Assembly (NCBI RefSeq): GCF_029168945.1
Contig: NC_083607.1
Location: 14,216,001-14,280,000 of the forward strand
Length of the DNA: 64,000 nucleotides
Origin: Cannabis sativa
Lineage: Eukaryota > Streptophyta > Magnoliopsida > Rosales > Cannabaceae
Direction of reading: 5' to 3'
Position 1 is the stretch's first letter. The number at the start of each line of letters is the position of its first letter. Below are positions 22,679 to 35,700 of the stretch, piece by piece. The notes beneath the pieces were generated by a model. That model worked only from the letters and a program-made list of their open reading frames with translations, was not told where the DNA came from and did no database searches. The position numbers and the translations under genes were made by a program.

Positions 22679-23940
22679 ATGACTCAACTTTCTCTAGCCA
22701 CAAAAAAAAAAAAAAAAAACCTTATTGCGAATTTAGGACAATTGATAGAGATCTTAAATGAGATGAAATTATTGTTCATATTTTTCATTTTTATGATCAT
22801 TTATAAGGACCGAGTAAATAAAAAAAAAGTGGAACTTCTTTATGTAGGCATCAAATTCGTCAATTAAATTATTATAGAATGATATATGAAAGTGACTTAG
22901 CATACATAGAGAGTACTCGTATGGATAGAAGAACATTTACTGTTTTATGTCATCACCTCAAAACCACTGGAGGATTGAAGGGGAGTAAAAATGTGGATGT
23001 TGAAGAAATGGTCGCAATTTTTTTTTACATATAATAGCTCACAATATTAAAAATAGAATTGTGAGACGTCAATTCACACGTTCTGGTGAAACTGTTAGTT
23101 GACATTTCAATATGGTATTAAATGTTTTGTTACGTCTTCATGGTGTATTGCTAAAAAAACCTATGGTAATTCGTGATGATTGCACTGATGAAATGTGGAA
23201 ATGGTTTAATAATTGTTTGGGGGCGCTAGATAGGACATATATTAAAGTTAATGTCTTAGCTTTAGATAGGCCTAGATATAGAACCAGATTGAACGAAATT
23301 GCTACTAATGTATTAGGAGTAGTTTCACAAGATATGCAATTTATTTATGTTTTGCCTAGATGGGAGGGTTCAGCTGCTGACTCTAGAGTTTTACGAGATG
23401 CTATAAACATGAATAGATTTAAAGTTCCACAAGGTGAAATTATTTTCTCTTTTGTTAATTATTATTTATTGATACTCATCTTAAATAAGATTTCTCACAA
23501 TTATATTTGATAAATTGTAGGATATTATTACTTATGTGATGCTGGGTATCCTATTGGTGAAGGTTTCTTGACACCTTATAGAGGACAACGCTATCATTTA
23601 AATGATTGGACATTCATTTGCTAAGAATGTAGTTGAAAGAGCATTTGGGTTGTTGAAGGGAAGATGGGCAATTCTTAGAGGTCGATCATACTATCCTGTA
23701 AAAATTCAGTGTCGCATCATTCTAGCTTATTGTCTTCTTCACAACTTGATTAGAAGAGAAATGCATATGGACCCTTTAGAGCACACAGATCATGATAATG
23801 GCAATGATAGAAACGAAGATGGTGATTATGCAGATAATGATTGTTACACATATATTGAACCATCAGATGCTTGGACAACTTGGAGGGATAATTTAACTAG
23901 AGAATTGTTTGAGCAATGGCAAGAAAATCGACGTTTATAA
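22679..23940 (+). pseudogene. PIF/Harbinger transposase, broken
   Basis: DDE nuclease gene of the plant Harbinger (ALP1-like) family. The N-terminal helical part (MDRRTFTVLCHHLKTTGG near 22920) is followed by stops near 23030 and 23100. The catalytic domain runs from 23112. The three catalytic positions are recognisable: Asp in GALDRTYI, Asp in LCDAGYPIGEGF, Glu in VVERAFGLLKGRW. An 87-bp intron at 23434-23520 with GT/AG ends restores PQG-YYYLCDAGY, supporting real splicing. Near 23605 a deletion of roughly 15-20 codons plus a frameshift fuses HLNDW to HSFAKN. The gene is therefore inactive, but little decayed in the core. It is paired with the MYB-like gene downstream. Confidence 0.9.
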
Positions 23941-24154
23941 ATCCTATTTTGATAGTTTTAAGAATAATTACTAATTAAAACTTACTTTTTAAATGCTTCT
24001 TAATTTTTGTAAAGAGTTGTAATTGATATTATTTTATTTACGATGAATTATTTTTTAGTTGATCAAGATATATGTTAATGTTTGTTAAAATATCTATTTT
24101 ATTTTGTTTTATCTTTAATTCTTGATAATGATTTATTAACTTGTAGGAGATATC

Positions 24155-25129
24155 ATGGAAGCCACTTCTCAATCGACGCCAATTGGTGGAAAAAAACATC
24201 AATGGACTTCCATAGAAGATTTAAAGTTGGTGGAATGTTTGATAGAAATGTGTAACAGCGGAAGGTGGAAGGCTGATAATGGTACATTCAAGCCTGGATA
24301 TCGGCAACAACCTTGAAAAAAATGATGAATGACAGAATTCCAAATTTTGGAATTAAAGCACAACCATACATTAACTCTCGTCTCAAGATATTAAAGAGAC
24401 AATATACGACAATTTCTGATATGTTGGGACCTTCTGCTAGTGATTTTGGTTGGAGTGAGGAACTCAAATGTGTGGTAGCTGATAAAATTGTGTTTAATGA
24501 GTGAGTTAAGGTTAGTTACTATAGAAAAAATTTACTTCATTAATTGTTTAATTAATTATTCATTATTTTTTTTAGTTTAATGATATATAATTTTGTAGAG
24601 TCATCCAACTGCAAAAGGATTATTAAACAAGCCATTTCCGTATTATAATGAACTTGCTATAGTATATGGAAAGGATCGTGCTACTGGAGATGGTGCAATG
24701 GGATTCTCTGAAACACTTGATGAAATTGCAGAAGAGATAAATAATGGTTGGAATGATGACTATGATCCCTTTGATACACTTGATGAGATGAATGCTAATG
24801 CAAGCATGAATAACAATATACCTTCAAGTCAAACAACTCGAAAGGCTAAGAGAAAATCAAATAATAGAGATCCATTGGTTGAACTACTTTCTAAGTCAAT
24901 GCAAGAATTTAGTACTATGCAAGCTTCTGCAAGTAATTCTATTAGAAAACTTGCTGATTGTTTTCAACATGAAGCTGATAGTGCTGCTAGGAGAATGAAC
25001 CTATATGAAGAGATCAAAAAAGTTGATGGACTCACAAATTCCCAACGACTTAAAATTGGAAAACTTCTAGTTTCAAATCAACCCCACATCGATTACTTCT
25101 TCACTTTAGAAGAAGAACTAGGGAACTAA
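24155..25129 (+). pseudogene. Harbinger MYB/SANT-like DNA-binding protein, broken
   Basis: Second gene of PIF/Harbinger elements, which helps the transposase bind the ends. It starts at ATG 24155 and has the MYB/SANT-like trihelix (HQWTSIEDLKLVECLIEM, then FGWSEELKC). Two lesions: a stop at 24314-24316 and a TGG-to-TGA-like stop near the exon end. An intron at about 24511-24598 joins VK to SHPTAKGLLNKPFPYY. The C-terminal exon (to TAA at 25127-25129) is open and encodes an acidic stretch, a basic KAKRK patch and a helical tail ending DYFFTLEEELGN. It has the same strand as the transposase, as in autonomous elements. Confidence 0.85.
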
Positions 25130-26110
25130 GCCGGGCTTCGCGTGGTGTTGTCCAATTTTTATAATCTTTTTATGTAAATATATATTATATGAATATATAT
25201 TTTTACGCATTGAGTAATATAATCTAAAGTATAACATTAATTTTGACGTGTATTTTATAAACAAAGTAATAGTACTGTAATTGGAAACCTGATTTGTTAT
25301 TTTTAAAATATATAGAAAGATTGCAATTTTGGGACAAATATTTTAAATGATAACCAAAAAAATATTAAAAATTAATAAATCCCTAAATAATAATCTATAT
25401 TTATACTATTGAAAAATAATATTAGTCCACTTTTAAAAATTATAGATATTGCTATAGGGATGTTTAAGCGAGTTAGAGTGGGTTTTATTTTAGTTTTTTT
25501 TCTTTAATAAAAATACTTATTATTAATAAACGCAAAAAATATAATTTTTGAACTTAAATATTTTAGATTATTTTCTTATTTATTAATAATGCATGAAGTG
25601 TTGTTTTTATTTTAGTTTTTTCTTAGAATTTATTTAAATATAACTTTTATCTATTCTTATTTAATTACTATAATAATTTTACATAAATAAATATAAAAAT
25701 ATTATACGAAAAAATATATGTGAGTGATATTCATTTATTTTAATCTCAAATAAAATGACATTAAATTTATTAATTTACATAAATTTTTATGAATATTTAT
25801 TTTATTTTATATTTAATTAATATAAAAGAGATATAATAGTTACTATTTTATTTTATTTAACTTTTATACAATAATATATAAGATTTCTGTGCTCAACCAA
25901 ACACTATAATCTAATTAACAGTAATCTATTTAGATATTCCCATAGATATAACCAAACACAGTAATAAGTTTACAGATAATCATATTTTCCTCCATAATAT
26001 TCTCATTAATTAGATTATTTTGAACCCCTTATTGTTTTTTTTTATTAGGATTGACCATTTACTTTCTCTGCTTGTAAGTTATTTTTTGAACTTATCCTCT
26101 GTTTGTTGAT
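25130..26110. other. AT-rich DNA downstream of Harbinger genes
   Basis: No gene seen. Two copies of an AACCAAACAC-type motif (near 25896 and 25940) resemble Harbinger-type terminal motifs. No matching inverted end was found upstream of 22679, so the borders of the element are not fixed. Confidence 0.5.
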
Positions 26111-26114
26111 TATT

Positions 26115-26400
26115 GTAGGGAATTTTCCAATCATATTAGCAGAAGTTGTTGCATTAGTGGTTGCGTTGGATTGATCTCTCACTCTTGGTCTTCCTCTTCA
26201 TGTGGTGGAGTCAGTTGCTTAGTCTTGGTTTTGGCTCTCCCAAAATATTTTTCTCTTTATAATGAACTAAGTTCCTTATTGAATGATATTGCTAGTTTGC
26301 TTTTTAGTTTTCATGAGACATTTCTAGTTCATGTTTAATGTACAACCAATAAGACTGCTCATGAATTAGCTGTACATGGTGAATGGTGAATTGACTTGAA
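26115..26400 (+). pseudogene. LINE-type RNase H domain relic
   Basis: Translation gives an RVT_3-type RNase H pattern: ILAEVVALVVALD, a stop, LTLGLPLHVVESVA, then in another frame CTTNKTAHELAVHG. This order (acidic E-helix, GL..VESD-like strand, N.AHELA end) is typical of the RNase H-like tail of plant LINE polyproteins or of free-standing copies. Stops and frameshifts make it a relic. It ends about 300 bp before the RNR1 start codon, so it may sit inside that gene's upstream region. Confidence 0.65.
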
Positions 26401-26719
26401 TTGAGGATTTTCTTTCTTTTTTTTAGTTAACGTAATAAACTCTCTTATTGTTGTTAATAAGAGTTTAATTTAAAAAAAAAAAAAAAAAATATCCTAAAGA
26501 GAAAGACAGTTTGCCACACAAGCAGATGCTAGTATGTTTACGAAAATACCCCTTTTCTCCGGTTATCGTCGAATTGTTTCTTTCTACTCTATCGTGAATA
26601 AACGTCCCTCGTAATCCAAAACCCAAATCCTCAATTCCTTCATCTCCACTCCACTCACCATTGCACCATTTTCTTACCTTGCTATGAAACCCTAGGCCTA
26701 TCTGCTTCAGCACTCTTCA

Positions 26720-29700
26720 ATGGCGGTTCGAGCCGTCAACACCTGCTCCATCCTCCGCTCCGCTTCATCTCCTCCTTTCTGCACCGTCCGATGCCTCCCT
26801 TTCCATTTCAAGACCTCTTACTTTCGCGCTTACTCCACTTCTAAACTAGGATTTTCATTACCCCTGCTATACTCTCAAAGGAGTTTTATTGATCAGGGGG
26901 GTGTACGGAGCTTCTCTGCTCATAGTTTGTTCGATAGCGTCATGGATGAGCTTCGAACCTCGCGAAGATGGAGGATAATTTGCGCAACCTCCAAGTAGGT
27001 GTATTCTTCTCTAATTTTTCGTTCTTCATTACTGAATTTGTTTACAGTGTTTGGATATTGAAACGATAAAGCTTAGTAATTCCTTATACGATTTTGCTTT
27101 GTCTTTGGCTTGTTGGAGTTTCTCGTAAATATATTCTAATACTCAACTAGTGTGGAATTCTTGACCATATTTTACAATTTCTTTTTTCCGTCTGTTACTT
27201 TTTGAACATGTATATAATATGATTATTTAGTGACTCTTTTCAGAATAGAAATACCAGCAAAAGGAGATTCTTTAGAGGATAGACTCGGAAAACGCACTAT
27301 ACAGAAAGGGTTGCTATTAGAGTTCAAGAAGGATTCTGATAGAGTATTGCTTGCTGTTGCTCAGAAACCAGATGGCAAAAAGAACTGGATGGTCTCTGAT
27401 CAGGTTCTAGTAGAAACAACTATTGCGGCATGTTGAATAGGTTGCTAGGTGTTGGATTTCATTGCTTCTTCTTTGAAATCTTAAAAAAATTGATGTTGGT
27501 TGTAATAATTCTTTTTAAGTATTTGTTTTCCTTGACAGAATGGTGTAGTGTCGTCCATTAAACCTCAACAAGTTACATATATTGTTCCTGGCATTGAAAA
27601 GTTTGATCATGCAGATATTGGGGACTTTATTCAGAAAGCTCAGGATAATTTGGTTCGTTTGGCAGAAACATAAATCGTTTGTTTTCTTTTAAAAATGTTG
27701 CAATTTGTAAAGAATCCTAGAGAAGGCAGTTATGTAAAATTTCAGTGCATATTTTGTTTGGTACAGGATCCTGCATTGCTAGAATTTGCTTGGGTTGAGC
27801 TTCTTGAAAAAAATAAGTTGGTGACTACAGAAGAATTAGCTGAGGTACAATACTATCCTAGTTTCATGGATATATAGTTTTCTCCTTCAGTGACTTTAGT
27901 TGTTCTACAGATGATTTTTGGTAGCGCGATGCCTCTAGAGAGTTATTGTACCCATGTTTTGCTTTCGAAAGATGAAATATATTTCACAGTGATAGAGGCA
28001 AAAGGTTCTTGTTCCATGTACGGAGCTCGACCTACTAATCAGGTACTGTATATGTAAAATTCTGCGTGTATTGGTTTGTTGGCAGTAGCTGAATGTTATA
28101 TGCCACTTATAGACCGGAATTTCTGGCCTTGTTTTTGTGTGTGTGCATATATATTGTTACAGTGATAGCTCATCTGTTTTAAAAATAGGTGGAGGAGCTT
28201 CTTCATAGGAAGCTCATGAAAGAGGCTTCTGAGAAAGAGTTGCAAGAATTTGTTCAGTTATTGAAATCTGCTAAATCAATGCCTATGGATGCTAAACCTC
28301 CCAAATCAACTTGGCTGGGTGAAGAGAAAATTAGGCGAAAAATTGAATCTCTTGAATTATATGCTATTGATGCCTGCAAAAGTGATGACCAAAAGAAAAC
28401 TGCTGGATTGGTATATCTGTCTCGACTTGTTTATTTTGCTGTGAATTTGTAACACTTCAGTTAGACATATTACTAGGATATTGCTCTTTGTGAGGCACCT
28501 TTATCATATATAACATAGATTTTCCTATCTTGTTAGATTCTTAAAACAATGGGGTTAGCAAAAACAGCATCATCAGCAGTATATCTCCTCATAGATATTG
28601 GTTATTTTCCTGTTCATGTGAATCTTGAACTGTTGAAGTTAGGGATCCATACTGATCATTCTGAAGTAGTAACAGAAGCTGCAAAAAGTCTTCTGGAAGA
28701 GTCATCTGATCCTGATGAGGTCAGCCTTCTATACAAATGAGACTACAAAAGGGTTTTTATGTAGCAAGATACTGTTCAGTTATAATATTGGAAATGTGAG
28801 GTTTTAAAAAGTTAAAATATGCAAATTAAAAATTGTGACTTGAGATTCTCTTCATTATCTGAAATATTAATAATTATTATTTTAGCATGCAAAGTTTTTT
28901 GCTAATATCAGTATTGCCACTCCTATGATCTTTAAGATGGTTCTCTCTGAATTGGAGAGCTAAAACTGTTTATCAAGATCTTCACACTTGCTTTTTTCTA
29001 CAACTAGAAGGAAATGAAGATGCATGATGAATGCTATTGCTTCTAAAGTTATTCTTTGCCTGATGCTTATTTTGTTTTCTTTGTTTTAGCATAATAGAAA
29101 TGATCTTACTCACCTGAAGGTTTATGCCATTGATGTTGATGAGGCTGATGAGGTAACTTGATCTGTTTTTTCTCTCTATTTTAAACTCTGCCATAGAAAA
29201 AGTGGGAGTTTCTCAATTTAAATTTGTACTGATACATAATTTTTCAGCTTGATGATGCCCTAAGCGCAACAAGGTTGCAAGATGGACGTATAAAAATTTT
29301 GATCCATGTTGCAGATCCTACTAGATTTCTTGATCCAGGGAACATAGTTGATAGGTAAACTTTTAGAACACTAAGAGACGTAAAACTATATTTTAATTTT
29401 ACTTATTGGTAATCTATGTGGTTTAGGGCTGCAATGAAAAGAGGAACTTCAGTTTTTCTGCCCACTATTACTTATCCCATGTTTCCAGAGATACTTGCCA
29501 TGGAAGGAATGAGTCTGAAGCAGGGAGAGAATTGTAATGCTGTTACAGTGTCTGTTGTGTTGCATTTTGATGGCAGGTAGAAAGTTAATTTTCTTTTTAA
29601 TTCTGTTTAAAATGCAATTATGTAGCTTTAGAATTGTACACATTATTAGAATTTCAAGGTATTACTTTTACTTTGATATGTTAGAGATTCGAGCTATACC

Positions 29701-32700
29701 TAGATATGTCATGGTCTTTGAGGTAAGTTACCTTATGTTAAAAAGGAGAGTTATGTGAGACATAGATATTTGTTGAATTAATCTTCTTTAATTTACAAAG
29801 TCTCCTGTTATATTGCTTCCATTTATGATATGTTACCTTTTCTTTTCGGGATACAATGTGGTTGTTGGAATTTAATTTTTATCACCACATGACATCTACA
29901 TACAATGTTTACCAACTGGATATAGGGAATTAGAAACATATTAGATATACATGTAGTATTCTTAGACACCTCTTGGAATAATAGAATTTAGAGATGATTT
30001 CTGCTAAACTTCTTATATGGTTTCATTTATTGTAGTTAACTACCTATTTAAATTTTTTGGAGGCAAAATTCTCTAATTAGTTTTATTTCTTGTAGTGAAT
30101 TACAACAAAGTGGGTGAATAATAGAATATAGGGATGATTGCGGCTAAACTTCTTATATAGTTTTATTTATTGTAATTAACTATCTATGTAAAATAATTGA
30201 TGGAAAACTCTCTGTTTAGTGTCATTTATTATAATTAACTATCTATGTAAAAACTTTGATGAGAAAAATACTTAAGTTGTAGATTTTGTTGTAATTAACT
30301 ACCTATCCAAAAGCAATTTAAATCTAGAAAGTACTCATAGTATTAGATTTTGAATTAAATTTCAGATTTAAATTATTTTTAATTTTTAGATTTAAATTGT
30401 TTTCCATAGGTAGTTAATTGCAAAAAATTATATTACTTCGGTACTTTGCTACCATTTTTTTTTTACATTTGTAATTAACTGCAACAAAATCTACTACTTA
30501 GATACTTTTGTAACCAATTTTTTTATGTAGGTAGTTAACTGCAATAAATAATACTACATAGGGAGACTTTAGCCGCAATTATCTCTAGAACATAGATAAT
30601 AAAAGGTTATGTGACGTGCGTAGTGAATGAGATGGAACAGAGTAGTATTATTACAACAGTAGAGAGAATTAGAATTGCAATTTTGGCTCTTGGGAGAGTT
30701 TAGGTCTTTCAAATTCCTCAACCGTTCAGTTTTTTCTTATCAATTTGTTCAATTTAATATCTATTTTCAGATTTTCCTATTTTCCATGTTTTTCTACTTT
30801 CAATCTTTCTTTGTTTTTGCCTACTATCCTTACTATTGATTTGAAGATCCTTACTGGAGTATATCATATTCCTGTACACTAGTGAAGGGTGATGAGTATT
30901 TCTTTATATTTGTCAGCCTAATTTGTTTTTATAATAAAATCTTCCTCAAAATCTCTCTCTGTGGCTCTATAGTGTTGCAGAAGTGTCAGTGGAGAATTCA
31001 GTCATTAAACCAACTTACATGCTGACACATGAGAGCGCATCTGAGCTGCTTCATTTGGATCTGGCAGAAGAGGTTGAACTAAAGCTTTTGTCTGAGGCTG
31101 CTACTCTACGATTGCAATGGCGTTGCCAGCAGGTTGATTTTAGTGAACTAAATAAATTTTTATAGCTAAACTACTAATAGTTTGCTGGATTTGTTTTGCT
31201 TTTCGCGGTTATACTTTTCTAAAACCTTTATTGACTAAAAATCTTCAGTTTAAAAATGATCTATCATATTTCTCATGGTTGTATACCTATGACTTATAAG
31301 CTGCTGTTGTTCAGTAAAAATGTAATCTAGAAAAACATTGGGTGGAATCTTAAAATATCATAAAAACATGAAGTAACTGAAGAAAAAATGTTGAACATTT
31401 TGTGGAGGAAGGGTTTTTTTTTAATATAAATATATATATATATATAAAATAACAAAAAAAAGGTAAGTTTTTTATGTACATTTCGTGTTGAGTGTTGTTC
31501 ACAAGAAGTGGAAATAGACAACAAAATGTACATTGTTAAAATCAACTACCCTTAGTATTAGTGAGGGTAGTTGTGTTATTAAGAGTGGCTGCTCAAACAT
31601 GCATGTGTTTGCTCATGTAGGAAAATCACTCTATTTTTAGTATTATTCTTGTGTAGCTGTAAGTCAACTATTGTAATTTATTGATTCCATATTTTTAGGA
31701 TATAGTTAAGAGTTTTATTCTGTCATTGTTATTTGATTTTTTCCCTTTTAAGGTATCCTTGTACATGTTAAACACATGGTTTTGTATGAGAAATAATATA
31801 GAGAAATTACCTTCTTTATTGACTGCTCCTACAGAGTCTTAAGATTGGAGTCCTTTCTGAGCACCTGTATTGCAATTGCTATAGTTTACTGCTTCTCAAA
31901 TGTTGTAGGGTTTGGCAAAGAACTCTAATTTCGAACTTGGATCTGCTGAGTTTGGAAAATTTCTTAGTATTAAAAAAAGGTTTAGTGAAACTTAAAACAT
32001 CTGCTTTGAAAAGTTGCATGTACATGGTCATATTGCTACTACATGCTTGGTGATTGCTTGAATCAAAAGTGCCTCTTGGATAAATTTGAGTCAGTATTAG
32101 TGTGTTGATTACCACATGCTTATCTCTCCCTGGAGGAAGATTATGAGAAATCATTTTTATTCTTTATAGTTATTTTTTTCTTCATCTTCTGACAGATTAC
32201 TACTTCCATTAGTTAATTCTTGTGATATATGCTTTATAGCTTGTAATTTCCATTGGTCAGCGATTCCGTAATAAAATAAAATGTGAGACATGAGCTCTGT
32301 GGACTGAACTTCATACAATGTATTGTATGAAGCTGATGTGGATTGATTGCAATAGCTTGTGTCAATTTTTTGTGGGAATAAGTTTTCTGAAGCTGATTAT
32401 ATTTGCACGTGCAGGGTGCTATTGATGCAGCCAATTTAGAAACACGTATCAAAGTGGCTAACCCAGAAGATCCAGAACCTTTAATCAATCTCTATGTCGA
32501 AAACCAGGCAGACCCTACGATGCGACTTGTTTCAGAAATGATGATACTCTGTGGAGAAGCTATAGCTACTTATGGTTCCCGCAATAGCATTCCCTTACCA
32601 TACAGAGGGCAGCCACAATCAGATATTGACATGTCTGCATTTGCACATCTTCCAGAAGGACCTGTTAGAAGTTCAGCTTTGGTTAAAATAATGCGTGCAG

Positions 32701-35700
32701 CTGAAATGGATTTCAGGAATCCTATCCGCCATGGAGTTTTAGGGATTCCTGGTTATGTTCAGTTTACATCTCCCATTCGTAGATATATTGATCTCCTTGC
32801 TCATTATCAGGTTAGTTCCTTCTTATCATGGCGGAAAGTAGAAAGCATTTTAAATTGTGTAAACTTCATTGTCTTCAATTCAGTTTATTTTCTTCTTGAG
32901 AAATGACTTGCTTTTTTCTTTTTGCCATTTTTTGTTTTCCCCAAAAAAGAACTGCAAGACTAACGAGAATAAAATGGTAGCTTTTGCCACCACCCCCATC
33001 TGTTGAATATAATATGTGCGCCTTGTTTTGTTTTGAGCAGCAAATCTGACTATCACCTAGTACTAGTAAGATTATTAGTTAGAGGAGAGTCCAGCAATTA
33101 TAAAGTTGTATCATGAATTTTTTTCCTTCTTCCAGACTATCTAATTACATTACATGGGAATGCTGCACTTGCATGACAGTAAAACAATATCTCTTATTAT
33201 TGTTGTATTAGTTGTAATTCCTTGAAGTTGCTGTATCGTGTATTCATTAAATTTTTTTGTATGCTTGTAACACTACTCCTGAAAACGTTGGTTCATGGTG
33301 TGTTTTAAAAAAATTATGTGAGTTTGCAGGTTAAGGCATTTCTTAGAGGTGAGACTCTTCCTTTTACACCCGGTCAGCTGGAAGGAATGGCCTCTATCAT
33401 AAACATGAATACTAGAGTAGCAAGAAGGCTCAGCAACATCAGTCTTCGATACTGGATTATAGAATATCTTAGAAGGCAACCGAAATCGAGAAAATACCAC
33501 GCATTGGTTCTTAAGTTCATTAAGGATCGTAATGCTGCCATAATGTTAACTGAGGTAAGCTATATTCTTTCCATAAACTCTTGTAGAGGTTATGTGTGGT
33601 AGTATAAAAAAGATTAAAATCTCATATGTATGCATTTAGTAAGATAAATATGTGAATCGATGACGGGGGTAACCAAAATATAGAGCAATAGCAATAGAAC
33701 AATAGCAAATATTGAGAAAAAAACCAGCAACATAGATGAAGAACTTAGGGAAATTTGAAAATGAAATGGCCAAAGTAGTACAAGATTCCACAAGTTTCGA
33801 GAGTCTGGGTCTCTCCTTGATGCTGTGTATCAATTACTAATCTCATAATACCTGTAAATTGTCACTTACTCACCTATATATACTAACCAATTCGCTCCCA
33901 ATCACTACCCTATATATCCTCTCCTATTAATCTTGGGGTCTAACATTATTGGCCGATCGAATTTCACCTTGTCCTCAAGGTGAAGGATAATCGCATCAAT
34001 CTCTAAACTACCTGTATAGCATTTCTGTTGTCAAACAACCATTTTGTGGAATAGCCTCAATTAAAGGGTAACAAATTACAAATGAAAGAAAAAGGCCAGT
34101 AAAGAGCATTCCTTGGCTCATCGCACAAGTCGCGAAAGAACGAATGCACTCGGAGAGCCGATCTTTATCAAAAAACCCATTTTAGTGATGTCATTTTCTT
34201 AGCCATCTCCTTAGAAATCTTGGGTCTGGGTCGCAAAGAAACTCCCAAACAAATCAACGTTCTTCCTCGATTGAAGACCCAACACTGCACAAATTTCTTT
34301 TGTGAAATTACTGTATTATGCTTATGATACCTGAATGAGGAAGAATGACATAGAGAATTACGAACTAATACAAATATGAAGTTATACACTGGTTATGTAG
34401 AATTCTTGATTTTCCTTCGTCAACATTACCAACTTCGCCATCCATCCTGCAAAAGAGTCACTTTCAAGTGCTCTTTATCACAATGAATGTCCATAAGCTC
34501 ATTTGCAAAATGAACTTCTCCAACACATGGATACCCCTCTCAAAGGAAAACCCAGATGGTAGAAAACAGAGCACGGAAAACTTGGGTACCTCTCTCAAAG
34601 CAAAACCCCGATGGTGGAGAAACAATTGTCGTTGCTCCCTGCCTATTGTACCAATAGTGTTTGACCACCCAACGCCTCCCGGTGTGCTGTCCAAGGATAG
34701 ATCTGGACATCGCAAGTCCATTGCCGAGCTTCCATGGTGGTCGATGATCTCGGAATGGAGAACATGGCCGTCTGAAAGCGGTGAGGGGCCTGGGGTGAAA
34801 ATTAAAACAAGGCTTTTTTTATATAATTATTTTGACACAATGTCGGTTTATCTTTAATTTACTCAGTATTTCTATAAAAATGTTAAGTTCATAATGTATC
34901 ACCATTTCTTAGCACTAGCTTTATAAAAAATAATTCTTTAAAATTGTATTAAAAAGTGTCAAATATATACAAATATAAATATTTTGTTCTTTCTCTAAGA
35001 AAAAAGTCTTCCAACAATAGCTTTTTGTTTATATATTTATACAACCAGTTTGATATTTAATTAACTAAGAATATTTCTAATAAAATGTTAATATATTGCC
35101 ATTTTCTCGCACGAAAGATAATTTCTTGAATTATATGTTAAAAGTTGTATCAAATATAGGGATATTGGCGGCTAAACCACCTGAACTTTACGGTTTGTAA
35201 CACTTAACCGCAAAAATCGAATTTTTGGCGACTAAGCTACCTAAACCCTGGTTACGTTTTGCTCTGCACACCTCCGTCCAAAAATCACAGTTAAGTGCCA
35301 CGGTGGACTGTCCACGTGTACACACTTGTACACGTGGCAAATTTTTAGTGGTCTACGTAATTTTTTTTTAATATGATTTTTTAATTTTTTTTTTTAAATA
35401 TTTATAATTATTTTTTAAAACTAATATTACGTGGACTACTAAAAATTTGCCACGTAGTAGAGGTTGAGTTTGTTGCCCTCTGTCAAAAACTGAGCGCGAT
35501 ATCAACACTAGGATAATCCCAAAGCTCTACTTCTCAACAGCTAAAGGTGGGGGTGGACGGGATCCTTACCAATCCAATTGCATTAGACCAATCTAGTCCA
35601 ATTACAAAATGTTAGATATCCAATTACAATTAAATTGGATGTGAATAGTAGTCAAAAGTAGGGGAATTTTCTGATATATTATTTCATTGTAAAGGATACG

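Noticed and set aside
34464..34857. Overlapping open frames on both strands in RNR1 intron 13
   Set aside because: No recognisable domain, internal tandem duplication, and location inside an intron of a well-supported gene.
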